Below, piece after piece: positions 6,532 to 13,933 of a DNA stretch of 45,782 bases (position 1 is the stretch's first letter; each line of letters starts with the position of its first letter). The notes beneath the pieces are model-generated. The model did not search any database. It was given only the letters and a program-made list of their open reading frames with translations, and was not told the origin of the DNA. This DNA is from a virus. The translations under genes were made by a program, and so were the position numbers. The stretch lies in the IMG/VR virus record IMGVR_UViG_3300033153_005646, positions 1 through 45,782 of that record, one strand, 5' to 3'.

Positions 6532-7334
6532 AGAACTTAATTTTATTATTTATTTTATTATTTGTACATTCAAAAGCTTTTGCAGTTTTAAACTTAAATC
6601 AAACACCCCGACTAAGCTATGGGTTGGCCGTTTCCGCCGATAAGATTTCGAACGCTAGAGTTGTTCATGGGTTTTTTGAAGCTCATGATTTGACAACTAC
6701 AGAAAAAACGGTTTGGCATGGGCCTGGCATTTATGTTTACCCGCCATCGGCTACACAAATGACAGTATCAAGCTCAGACGCATTGGATACTTTGCTCGGC
6801 ACCGGAATGCAAAAAGTTCAAATATATGGTTTGGATGCAAACCACAATGAAATTTCAGAAATAATAGAATTAGATGGTCAAAATCCCGTCACGACTGTTA
6901 ATTCTTATTTTAGATTGCAAGGAACAATGTTTTTTGGAACTGCGGTCGGATCTTTAGAGTCAAATGCCGGTTCGGTATATATCGGAGTTGGAACAGTTAC
7001 GGTGGGGGTTCCGGCAACAATTTACAATTTAATTTATATAAATGAAAACTCTAGTCATTCGGGATTTTTCACGATTCCGGCCGGATATGAAGGTTTTTTC
7101 TATGACTACCAAGCTAGCTCAGTCTCGAATAAACCATTATTACTTAGAGGTTTAGAGCGAAACGGAACACCCGTATGGTTTCAATTTGCCGGAACGCATA
7201 TAGATGGTTTTGTTAATTCAAGGCCACCTTTTCCGGATCATATCCATGAAAAAACAGACTTGCAATTTAGATCAAAAATGTTATCCGGAACAGGCGAAGT
7301 TTTGGCCCACGCCCATTTATTATTAATTAAATAG
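6528..7334 (+). CDS. Virion-type beta-rich protein with Sec signal peptide
   Basis: Residues 1-19 form a classical Sec signal: Lys at position 2-3, a Leu/Ile/Phe core and a SKAFA cleavage site before Val20. The mature part (about 249 residues) is beta-rich and resembles a capsid- or tail-associated family I recognise from marine phages: GIYVYPPSATQMTVSSSDALDTLLGTGMQKVQIYGLDANHNEISE, then a NG-turn and TTVNSYFR. It has no cysteine. It is coupled to the portal by ATGA and sits in the head module, so an export signal here is unexpected. It could be exposed in the periplasm or delivered to virions at lysis. The family call is by eye. Confidence 0.75.
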   Translation: MKNLILLFILLFVHSKAFAVLNLNQTPRLSYGLAVSADKISNARVVHGFFEAHDLTTTEKTVWHGPGIYVYPPSATQMTVSSSDALDTLLGTGMQKVQIYGLDANHNEISEIIELDGQNPVTTVNSYFRLQGTMFFGTAVGSLESNAGSVYIGVGTVTVGVPATIYNLIYINENSSHSGFFTIPAGYEGFFYDYQASSVSNKPLLLRGLERNGTPVWFQFAGTHIDGFVNSRPPFPDHIHEKTDLQFRSKMLSGTGEVLAHAHLLLIK

Positions 7335-7342
7335 ATTTTATT

Positions 7343-7879
7343 ATGAGCAATAATTTTAAAATAGATATTCATAATTTAAAGAATTTTTCAGCTAGAGAAA
7401 CTTTAAAATTTGTTGAGGCAATGAAAAGGCTAGAAAGAACTATTGAGTCTCGAGGTTTTTATGATGCCATAATGAACCACGAATTTGACCAGGCCAATGG
7501 AAAATCAAACCTTGAACTATATCAGCACTTCATGGACGGGACGGATAACTTTAACTTAATGCTCGATTACGATATTGACGTTAATTTGACCTTGTATTAC
7601 TCATGGAAAAATACAGTTGGTTATACTTATCCAACTACTTTTTTTACTTGGCTTAATCGTAAATTCTTTTCAAAGTTTAACGACGCTCAAGTGAGCATGA
7701 ATGTGGTTCATGAAAACCGTCACAATGCCGGGTATGGACATAGGCGGGCCTCGGATCATGATTCGGTTCCATATGCGTTCGGGTTCATTGTGCGCGATTT
7801 GATGAACGGAATTGTTCCGCCAAATAGATATGTTAAAAAAAGAACATATAAAAAAAGATGGTGGCAATTTTGGCGATAA
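7343..7879 (+). CDS. Putative metzincin-type zinc metalloprotease
   Basis: The 178-residue protein contains HENRHNAGYGH at residues 123-133, which fits HExxHxxGxxH exactly: His123, His127 and His133 as zinc ligands and Glu124 as catalytic base. A hydrophobic VSMNVV strand/helix precedes it and SDHDSVPYAFGFIVRDLM follows. The C-terminus is very basic (KKRTYKKRWWQFWR). There is no signal peptide, so it would act inside the cell or in the head. The usual prohead protease is a separate gene at 8734. A Met-turn is not clear; M154 is the only candidate. It overlaps the minor head gene by 22 bases. It could process a head protein, disarm a host factor, or be inactive. Confidence 0.65.
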   Translation: MSNNFKIDIHNLKNFSARETLKFVEAMKRLERTIESRGFYDAIMNHEFDQANGKSNLELYQHFMDGTDNFNLMLDYDIDVNLTLYYSWKNTVGYTYPTTFFTWLNRKFFSKFNDAQVSMNVVHENRHNAGYGHRRASDHDSVPYAFGFIVRDLMNGIVPPNRYVKKRTYKKRWWQFWR

Positions 7880-8694
7880 AAAAACTCTCCAAATTAACGC
7901 CACCTTTAGGTATCGAAAGAGAATATCAAAAACGCATTCGCTCAATAGTTACGAGGGTTCGAAATATAATCGACGATAATATCGTTAAAAGCTTACCGTC
8001 TATTATGTCTCAAGTTGAGACCGGGCGACCTAGGGCGGACTCTCATAGCGATGACATCGGCGAAGATGTTAGGGACTTATTTATTGCGACTAGAATCCAG
8101 GCCGAGAGAGATATTTCGTCTTTCGAAATAAATGCGATGGTTCAATCGACGGCCGCCGAAATGAACGGTTGGAATAAAAACCAAATAACTAGAGTCGTAA
8201 AACAGGGCTTAGGGGTCGACTTATTCATGGGGGAACCATGGTTAAAAGAGGAGCTTTTAATTTTCACGACAAATAATGTCAACTTAATTAAGAACGTTAA
8301 TGCGGCGTTTATCAATGAAACCGAGACAATCGTTTTCGATGGTATGCGTAGAGGTTTGAGGCATGAGGAAATCGCAAAGCAAATATTAGGCACTGGAAAA
8401 GATGAGCTAAATCATGTATCTAAGTTTAAAAGGGCCAAAACTAGAGCCAATCTAATTGGTCGGGATCAAATAAATAAACTAAATGGAAATTTAACAAAAT
8501 TGCGACAAACTGACATTGGCGTCAAAAAATATACTTGGATCGACGTTGGCGATACTAGAGTTAGGCATAGTCACGAAGCGCGTGGCGGTCAAGTATATAC
8601 TTGGAAAAAAGGGTCGGAATTGGGGACTCATCCGGGCGATGAAATCCAATGTCGATGCTACGCCGAACCAATTTTTGACGACTTGCTCAAATAA
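7858..8694 (+). CDS. Minor head protein, SPP1 gp7 / Mu F family
   Basis: 278 residues. The C-terminal half carries the family signature: ARTRANLIGRDQ-like segment (KTRANLIGRDQINKLNG), YTWIDVGDTRVRHSHEARGG, and GTHPGDEIQCRCYAEPIF. These proteins sit on the portal inside the capsid and help head assembly and DNA ejection. The N-terminal half is helical. The start at 7858 lies inside the previous gene. Expected length and neighbours. After it comes a 39-base gap and the protease. Confidence 0.9.
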   Translation: MVAILAIKKLSKLTPPLGIEREYQKRIRSIVTRVRNIIDDNIVKSLPSIMSQVETGRPRADSHSDDIGEDVRDLFIATRIQAERDISSFEINAMVQSTAAEMNGWNKNQITRVVKQGLGVDLFMGEPWLKEELLIFTTNNVNLIKNVNAAFINETETIVFDGMRRGLRHEEIAKQILGTGKDELNHVSKFKRAKTRANLIGRDQINKLNGNLTKLRQTDIGVKKYTWIDVGDTRVRHSHEARGGQVYTWKKGSELGTHPGDEIQCRCYAEPIFDDLLK

Positions 8695-8733
8695 ACGATT
8701 GTAATTTTTAAAAAAAACGGTAAAAATAGAATT

Positions 8734-9933
8734 ATGAAAACTTTAAAAAGATATGACGTAAACAAATTAACGCTTGGAAAGAATGTAAAAGAGACGCCTC
8801 AAGGCTTTCTTATCATTCCGGCCTTTACTGCTAGAACTGGAATTCAATCATATAGAATGGGCGATGGAACGGTTTTAAAAGAGTTTCGCTCCGAGGACGA
8901 GGTTTTCTCCGACTCAAGTATGAGCTCACTCAGGACGGCCGCCGTAACTGATGGGCATCCTAAAGATGATGTTTCTCCGGAAAATGCCCATGAGTTAATG
9001 CTTGGCCATACAAATGGAGTAATTGAAAAAGTTAAAGACGGAGAACATTTTCTAAAAACCCACTTAATCGTTACTCACAAGAAAGCAATAGACGCAATTA
9101 GGGCCGGCAAAGCTGAGCTATCGAATGGCTATAACTGCGATCTCGAATTTGCCCCCGGAGAATATAAGGGTCAAAAATATGATGCCGTTCAAACAAATAT
9201 TGTTAACAATCACATTGCAATAGTTTGGAAAGGTCGGGCCGGAAAAAAAGCAAGCTTGCGTTTGGACGAAAAAGACGCAATACTTTTAACAGACGAAAAT
9301 AATATTAAACCTAAAGAGGAGTGTTCAAAAATGAAACTTAAAATTGGTGATAAAGAATTTGAGGTTGCCGACGAAATCGGAACCGCAGTAAAAGACGAAA
9401 TGGCGAAACTTTCTAAGACTCACAAAGATTCTGAGAGCGAAGTTTCCGAGTTAAAAACAGAGGTTGAAGTTTTAAGAACTCACAAAACCAACATGACGGC
9501 GAAGATCGACAATCTTGAAAGTGACCTTGAAAAAGCTAAGACTCCAAAAATGGACGAAGCCGAAGTTACTAAAAAAGTTAAAGAAACTATTTCCGTAAGA
9601 GACAACGCTACTAAAATTTTAAGCAAAGAGGTTCTTGCTAAAATGGACGAAATGTCTAACGTTGAAATTAAAAAAGAAGTCATTAAAGCGGATTCTCCAA
9701 AAGTTGACGAAAGTAAACTTGAGGACGATTCTTACGTTAATGCTCGTTATGACCATATTTGTGAAAACTTTGTTGAGTCTAAAAAAGGAACAGAGCAAAT
9801 TGGCAAAGATGTCGTGAAAAATAGAGACGAAGGGAACGAGGACGATTATGTTTCTCCGGCGCAAAAACGTCTCGACAACATGGAGCAAGCAAAGAAAGAT
9901 TCTTTAGGGCCGATTGGCGTATCTAAAGAGTAA
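8734..9933 (+). CDS. Fused prohead protease (DUF2213) and scaffold
   Basis: 399 residues. The first about 170 residues match the DUF2213 prohead protease type, with AVTDGHP (His near 74) and AELSNGYNCDLEF (Ser near 128) as the likely catalytic pair. From residue 200 the chain becomes highly charged, with heptads typical of a scaffold core (about 215-285). The protease would clear the scaffold after assembly. An in-frame internal start at 9331 probably makes the scaffold alone. The region between (about 180-199) is a linker. Cleavage of the capsid protein itself is not evident. Confidence 0.85.
   Translation: MKTLKRYDVNKLTLGKNVKETPQGFLIIPAFTARTGIQSYRMGDGTVLKEFRSEDEVFSDSSMSSLRTAAVTDGHPKDDVSPENAHELMLGHTNGVIEKVKDGEHFLKTHLIVTHKKAIDAIRAGKAELSNGYNCDLEFAPGEYKGQKYDAVQTNIVNNHIAIVWKGRAGKKASLRLDEKDAILLTDENNIKPKEECSKMKLKIGDKEFEVADEIGTAVKDEMAKLSKTHKDSESEVSELKTEVEVLRTHKTNMTAKIDNLESDLEKAKTPKMDEAEVTKKVKETISVRDNATKILSKEVLAKMDEMSNVEIKKEVIKADSPKVDESKLEDDSYVNARYDHICENFVESKKGTEQIGKDVVKNRDEGNEDDYVSPAQKRLDNMEQAKKDSLGPIGVSKE
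9313..9333 (+). promoter_or_regulatory. Internal ribosome binding site and start codon
   Basis: AAAGAGGAG at 9313-9321 lies 9 bases before an in-frame ATG at 9331, codon 200 of the protease-scaffold gene. It is one of the best Shine-Dalgarno sites in the head module, stronger than that of the full-length gene at 8734, and falls exactly at the domain junction. Confidence 0.65.
9331..9933 (+). CDS. Nested scaffold protein (internal start)
   Basis: Translation from ATG 9331 would give a 200-residue protein, starting MKLKIGDKEFEVADEIG, that equals the C-terminal part of the gene at 8734. It contains the coiled-coil and acidic-basic segments of a scaffold and none of the protease. Nested protease/scaffold genes are known in lambda (C/Nu3) and related systems, where scaffold must outnumber protease. 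The evidence is the strong ribosome site and the domain boundary; expression is inferred. Confidence 0.6.
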   Translation: MKLKIGDKEFEVADEIGTAVKDEMAKLSKTHKDSESEVSELKTEVEVLRTHKTNMTAKIDNLESDLEKAKTPKMDEAEVTKKVKETISVRDNATKILSKEVLAKMDEMSNVEIKKEVIKADSPKVDESKLEDDSYVNARYDHICENFVESKKGTEQIGKDVVKNRDEGNEDDYVSPAQKRLDNMEQAKKDSLGPIGVSKE

Positions 9934-9967
9934 TATTTTTATTAACAAATAGAAAGGAGTGTTTATT

Positions 9968-10459
9968 ATGCAATCTGCTGTAAACGAACAAAGTTCCGCA
10001 CTAATCGGCCTAAAAGGTAATTTATCATTAAGCAAGGTAATGAGCTATGCCGCCGAAGGTGCAATTAAAATTGGCCGTTTCTGTTCTCTTGGAACAGACA
10101 AAGAGGCCCAAGTATTAATTCCGGCCGCTGCCGGCAGTATTACGAGTATTTTTGCAAAGAGAGGGGTTGCCCTTCATTCTCATGCAAGAGAAAACGCGCA
10201 AGATGGTTTAGACCCTCAATATGCGGACAAAGAAACCGTTTCGGTAATGACCAAAGGTGATGTTTACGTTGAGGTTGAAGCCGACGTTGATCCAACCGAT
10301 GAGGTTTGGGTTCGTCATACGGTTGATTCGTCACTTGACCAATTGGGAATTTTTGCACCGGCAACGGGGACGGGATTGTCTCAGCTTGCGGACGCAAGAT
10401 GGTTAAGAGTATCCGAAACAATTGACGGGAAAAAAGTAGCTCTTTTAGAACTATTATAA
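9968..10459 (+). CDS. Head decoration / capsid cement protein (DUF2190-like)
   Basis: I take ATG 9968 because AGAAAGGAG sits 9 bases upstream. A GTG at 9959 overlaps that site and is unlikely to be used. The 163-residue protein is beta-rich and runs from LIGLKGNLSLSKVMSYAAEGAIKIGRF through TKGDVYVEVEADVDPTDEVWVRHT to ARWLRVSETIDGKKVALLEL, the layout of small structural cement proteins found just before the major capsid gene. It would stabilise the expanded shell. Assignment is by pattern and position. Confidence 0.75.
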   Translation: MQSAVNEQSSALIGLKGNLSLSKVMSYAAEGAIKIGRFCSLGTDKEAQVLIPAAAGSITSIFAKRGVALHSHARENAQDGLDPQYADKETVSVMTKGDVYVEVEADVDPTDEVWVRHTVDSSLDQLGIFAPATGTGLSQLADARWLRVSETIDGKKVALLELL

Positions 10460-10539
10460 AAAAAATAAACCTCAAGGCTAAGCAAATAAATAGTAAAAAA
10501 TGATTTTTTAATAATAACCATGGACTAGGAGCTATAAAA

Positions 10540-11502
10540 ATGAAACCTACTTTTAAAAAGTTAGACGAAGCGCCAAGAGAGTATCAAGACTTTAAAAATC
10601 TTGATGAAGGCGAGTCGATCTTTTTTGCCCGTGAATTAGAACACGTTAAATCTAAATCTTACGATATTAAATTTCCATTCCTAAAGGCCAGACTTTTATT
10701 TCCTTTGGATTTTGAAACGAATGCCGGAGCGGAAACAATTACTTATGAGCAATACGACCAAGTTGGTATGGCAAAAATTATAAGTAATTACGCGGACGAC
10801 CTTCCAAGGGCGGACGTAAAAGGGAAAGAATTTACTTCAAGAGTTAGAACGATCGCATCTTCTTACGGTTATAACTACGACGAAGTTCAAGCGGCAAGCA
10901 TGGCCGGAAAACCTTTAGCGACAAGAAATTCAAACGCTGCGAAAAGAGCTAACATGGTTCTTGAGAACAAAATTGCTTTCTTCGGTGATGCTACTCACAA
11001 TATCCAAGGGTTTTTAACCAACGCTAATATCCAAGAGGTAACACTCGCGGCCGACGGTTCTGGGTCAAGTAAAACATTGGCGTCAAAAACTGGCGATCAA
11101 ATGGTTAGAGACATCGCGTCTTTATTTACTGCGGTTCATGACGTATCTAAAGGCGTCGAGGTTGCTGATACTTTAATGCTTCCTATCACTCAATTTAATT
11201 TGATTGCAAATACAAGAATCGCAGATATTAACATGACTGTTCTTAAGTTTGTAATGGAAAACAACCCACACTTAAAAGAAATTGTTTGGGTTACTGAGTT
11301 GAAAGGTGCAGGGGCCGGAGCGACCGATAAAATGGTTGCATATAGAAGAGACGCGGACGCTCTTACTATGGAAATTCCTAGCGAATTTAAACAACTACCA
11401 GTTCAAGAGAAAAACCTTGAATATGTTGTTCCTACGCATCAAAGATTTGGCGGCGTGTTAATTTATTACCCGCTAAGTGTTGCATACGCAGACGGAATTT
11501 AA
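10540..11502 (+). CDS. Major capsid protein (DUF2184-like, HK97 fold)
   Basis: 320 residues between the decoration gene and a terminator. The sequence matches the DUF2184 capsid type: early YDIKFPFLKARLLFPLDFET, YEQYDQVGMAKIISNYADDLPRADV, GYNYDEVQAASMAGKPL, RANMVLENKIAFFGD, and C-terminal VPTHQRFGGVLIYYPLSVAYADGI. The shell is built from several hundred copies. AGGAGC precedes ATG 10540 and the gene is followed by terminators at 11529 and 12142, fitting high, separately controlled expression. No cleaved N-terminal delta domain is evident. Confidence 0.92.
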   Translation: MKPTFKKLDEAPREYQDFKNLDEGESIFFARELEHVKSKSYDIKFPFLKARLLFPLDFETNAGAETITYEQYDQVGMAKIISNYADDLPRADVKGKEFTSRVRTIASSYGYNYDEVQAASMAGKPLATRNSNAAKRANMVLENKIAFFGDATHNIQGFLTNANIQEVTLAADGSGSSKTLASKTGDQMVRDIASLFTAVHDVSKGVEVADTLMLPITQFNLIANTRIADINMTVLKFVMENNPHLKEIVWVTELKGAGAGATDKMVAYRRDADALTMEIPSEFKQLPVQEKNLEYVVPTHQRFGGVLIYYPLSVAYADGI

Positions 11503-11528
11503 TTAAAGTTATACGAAACGTATAAAAT

Positions 11529-11558
11529 AGGGGCTAGGAAACTGGCCCTTTTCTTTTT
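11529..11558 (+). terminator. Intrinsic terminator after the major capsid gene
   Basis: AGGG-(G)-CTAG pairs with CTGGCCCT around a GAAA loop (11529-11549), with one bulged G and a wobble, followed by TTTTCTTTTT. Another small hairpin, TATACG-AAA-CGTATA, sits at 11510-11524. Partial termination here would raise capsid mRNA over downstream genes. Confidence 0.65.
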
Positions 11559-11621
11559 GTAAAACTTGGGGAACAATATTACCTAATTTAACAATCACAA
11601 ACCAAATAAGGAGCGTTTGAA

Positions 11622-12107
11622 ATGCTAGTAAAATGGAACAGAAAACATGTATGGTCAATAGGCACGGGTTCAATGGACACGTCGGTTATCCAATTCATAC
11701 CAGGCCCGAATGAAATCAAAAAAGAATTATGGGATAAAATAAAAAACCATCCTGTTATCAAAGAAAGAATGGAGCTTGATGTTATCGACGAAAAGCGCGG
11801 AAAAGTTAAAATGTTAGAGGTTATCATGCCAAAAGCAGACGATAGCGATGATAGCGATAATGGCGACGACCAAGATAGCGACGACCAAGATCAAGGGTCT
11901 ACTTCAATTTCGAGTTTAAACGCGACTGACGCCGTAAGTTTAATCAAAGAAACTTACAATGTTGAGCTTTTAAGAAGTTGGCAAGAATCGGAATCAAGAG
12001 CAAAGCCGACGAAAGCGATCGAGTCTCAATTCAAAAAAATTGAAGATATGAGAGTTTCCGACGAAGCCGACAAAAACAGTTCTGGTGATTCGTCTATTGT
12101 TGAATAA
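11622..12107 (+). CDS. Hypothetical head-region protein with Asp-rich linker
   Basis: 161 residues, unknown. Three parts are visible: a folded N-terminal domain (about 1-67, WNRKHVWSIGTGSMDTSVIQFIPGPNEIKKELWDKI), a strongly acidic low-complexity linker rich in Asp and Ser (about 68-95), and a C-terminal helical part with SLNATDAVSLIKETYNVELLRSWQ (about 96-135). The last part looks like short adaptor domains of head-completion proteins. It follows the capsid gene behind a terminator and is itself followed by one, so it forms its own short transcript segment. Confidence 0.7.
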   Translation: MLVKWNRKHVWSIGTGSMDTSVIQFIPGPNEIKKELWDKIKNHPVIKERMELDVIDEKRGKVKMLEVIMPKADDSDDSDNGDDQDSDDQDQGSTSISSLNATDAVSLIKETYNVELLRSWQESESRAKPTKAIESQFKKIEDMRVSDEADKNSSGDSSIVE

Positions 12108-12141
12108 TAAAAACTTGTTATAATATTTATATAAGTTTATC

Positions 12142-12170
12142 AAGGGGCGTAAATTTCGCCCCTTTTTTTT
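12142..12170 (+). terminator. Strong intrinsic terminator between head and neck genes
   Basis: AAGGGGCG (12142-12149) pairs perfectly with CGCCCCTT (12157-12164) around a 7-base loop, followed by six T. It splits the head genes from the neck and tail genes. Downstream transcription then needs read-through, antitermination or a local promoter. Confidence 0.85.
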
Positions 12171-12182
12171 GAGAGGTTTAAA

Positions 12183-12551
12183 ATGCTTAATTACGATTTA
12201 TTTATGTATGTTGTCGCCCCTGAGTATGCTTCGAAAACAAAAACCGAACTCGATATGTTCGCCTCAGAGGCCGAGAAAGAGATTTCGATCAATGCCTTTG
12301 GTAAGTTCTACGATAGGGCCGTTGCATTGATTACGGCGCATTTAATAGCTATGTCAGAGCGACATAAGAAAATGGGCGGAAACGCAGCGACCGGGCAATT
12401 AACAGGAACAAAAGTCGGGGATCTTAGTCGGCAATTTTCTAAGTCGTCAGACTCTACAAATAAAAACGGATCTTACGATCTAACGATCTACGGCGTTGAG
12501 TATCTAAGGATTAGAAAGAAGATTTTAATGGGCCCTAAATTTGTGAGTTAG
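12183..12551 (+). CDS. Head-tail connector protein (DUF4054-like)
   Basis: 122 residues with the DUF4054 layout: an early PEYASKTKTELDMFASEAEKEI helix, then AVALITAHLIAMSERHKK, a flexible Gly/Thr/Ser segment (TGQLTGTKVGDLSRQFS) and a short C-terminal YGVEYLRIRKKILMGPKF. Such proteins form the adaptor ring under the portal. GAGAGG precedes the ATG. First gene of the neck block, directly after the terminator. Confidence 0.8.
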   Translation: MLNYDLFMYVVAPEYASKTKTELDMFASEAEKEISINAFGKFYDRAVALITAHLIAMSERHKKMGGNAATGQLTGTKVGDLSRQFSKSSDSTNKNGSYDLTIYGVEYLRIRKKILMGPKFVS

Positions 12552-12554
12552 GAA

Positions 12555-13037
12555 ATGGCAAAAGTTCGAACAAAAGAAATCGACCATGGTTTTAAAGGGA
12601 TAATTAAAGAGCTCAGAAAGCTTGAGTATAAACCTTTTGTAAAGATCGGATACCCTGCGGAAAGTAAAAAAACAAACGAGGAACATGTAGAAAGTGAATT
12701 TGTTACTGTTCTCGACATTGCCATTTGGCATGAGTTTGGAACCGAAAGCGGTAGTTTACCGGAACGCTCTTTTATTAGGTCGTCTTTTGATAATAATAGA
12801 AAAAAATATGAGAAATTAAACAAAAAATTACTTGAAAGAATATACTCCGGGAGAATGACGGTCGAAAAAGCACTTGATATTTTGGGCGAAACGATCTTAA
12901 ATGATATTAAGGCATTTTTAAAAAACAATGAAGTAACACCAAAGTCGCTGCGAGCAATTGCACAAAATGGTAAAACTTTGGTTGATACGGCCCAATTGAT
13001 GAATTCATTAACTTATAAAAAGGTGATGCGCCCATGA
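12555..13037 (+). CDS. Neck / tail-completion protein (HK97 gp10-like)
   Basis: 160 residues. The markers are FVKIGYP near the start, IAIWHEFGTESGSLPERSFIRSSFD (about 56-80), and LVDTAQLMNSLTYKKV at the end, the order seen in gp10-like head-tail joining proteins. It starts 3 bases after the connector stop and its stop overlaps the next ATG by 4 bases, so the neck genes are translationally linked. Confidence 0.85.
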   Translation: MAKVRTKEIDHGFKGIIKELRKLEYKPFVKIGYPAESKKTNEEHVESEFVTVLDIAIWHEFGTESGSLPERSFIRSSFDNNRKKYEKLNKKLLERIYSGRMTVEKALDILGETILNDIKAFLKNNEVTPKSLRAIAQNGKTLVDTAQLMNSLTYKKVMRP

Positions 13038-13399
13038 TTGATATACCTACGGAAACATTGACAGGCGAAAGAAACGGAACCGGCATATGGGTCGAGGGTC
13101 GATTTGTTAAATCTTCTCAGGAAATATTATCTTTCGAGGCGTCCGTTCAACCGACAAGAGGAAACGATACAAAAGTTTTAGAGGAGCATTTGCGATCGGC
13201 CGAATCGATTAAAATATATACAGAATTTAAATTAAGAATACCGGACGAGCAAAACCAACTACCCGGCGACACTGTTAACCACGACGGGAAAGTGTTCGAA
13301 ATTCACTCAGTTGCCAATTGGGCCATCGGAACGGACATTCCGCACTATAAATGCATTGGCGTAAAACAAGACGGGCAAGGGGGCGGGAATGCAACGTAG
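13034..13399 (+). CDS. Head-tail joining / tail-completion protein
   Basis: 121 residues. It is beta-rich with GIWVEGRFVKSSQEILSFEASVQPTRGNDTKVLEEHLRSAESIKIYTEF and a C-terminal KVFEIHSVANWAIGTDIPHYKCIGVKQ, resembling small stopper or completion proteins of contractile phages. The C-terminus is Gly-rich and flexible. Overlaps both neighbours (4 and 11 bases). Position between the gp10-like protein and the terminator protein supports the call. Confidence 0.7.
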   Translation: MIDIPTETLTGERNGTGIWVEGRFVKSSQEILSFEASVQPTRGNDTKVLEEHLRSAESIKIYTEFKLRIPDEQNQLPGDTVNHDGKVFEIHSVANWAIGTDIPHYKCIGVKQDGQGGGNAT

Positions 13400-13928
13400 T
13401 GTTATAGAAAAAGCATGGTTTGATTATTGCGAAAATGTTTTAAGCGAAGAGTGGACGGTTACGTTTGCGGAGTCTATTTCCGGGGCGAATGGGGCCAGGC
13501 CGCCAAAGCCTTATGTTTCATTAAAGGTAATTTCGGGCCCTAGGAGAATTTCGATTGACGACAATCACACATTTGAAGACGATCAAGTTCATCTTGTTGG
13601 CCAGCGAGGCTATACGGTTTCTATAAAGGCTTATGGTCAAGAATACATTGACGGGCTAAATGATATTGAAACATGCGTTGAAGACCCTGAGTTTTGGGAA
13701 CAATTAAAAAACGACGCCGATATATCAGTCCAAAGCACGGCCGGAATATTGGACATTTCGTCAAAGCTTGAAACTGGTTTTGAAAAACGAGCTTCATTGG
13801 ACATTATTTTTAATTCAAGTAATAATAAAATAACAAACATTGGCCCAATTGAAAGTGTCGAGGTTAGCGGAACTATGGAAAGTTCTAAAACTGTAAATAC
13901 CAACATGCCAATAATAACCAAGGAGTAA
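13389..13928 (+). CDS. Neck / tail terminator protein (LIC_12616 type)
   Basis: 179 residues. ARPPKPYVSLKVISGPRRIS (about 34-53), followed by LVGQRGYTVSIKAYG and a helical ETCVEDPEFWEQL, is typical of the LIC_12616-type terminator proteins that cap the tail tube and join it to the head. The C-terminal part (about 140-179) is Ser/Thr-rich. It starts within the previous gene and ends 5 bases before the sheath gene. Confidence 0.8.
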   Translation: MQRSVIEKAWFDYCENVLSEEWTVTFAESISGANGARPPKPYVSLKVISGPRRISIDDNHTFEDDQVHLVGQRGYTVSIKAYGQEYIDGLNDIETCVEDPEFWEQLKNDADISVQSTAGILDISSKLETGFEKRASLDIIFNSSNNKITNIGPIESVEVSGTMESSKTVNTNMPIITKE

Positions 13929-13933
13929 AAACT

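Noticed and set aside
7670-7945. Antisense frame over the metzincin gene
   Set aside because: A shadow of the plus-strand genes at 7343 and 7858, without promoter or ribosome site.
9959-9970. GTG start at 9959 for the decoration protein
   Set aside because: The GTG overlaps the AGAAAGGAG ribosome site that clearly serves the ATG at 9968.
11510-11524. TATACGAAACGTATA, resembling half of a loxP-type site
   Set aside because: Only a 6-bp inverted repeat with a 3-base loop; no recombinase gene and no second site. It is likely a small hairpin near the terminator.
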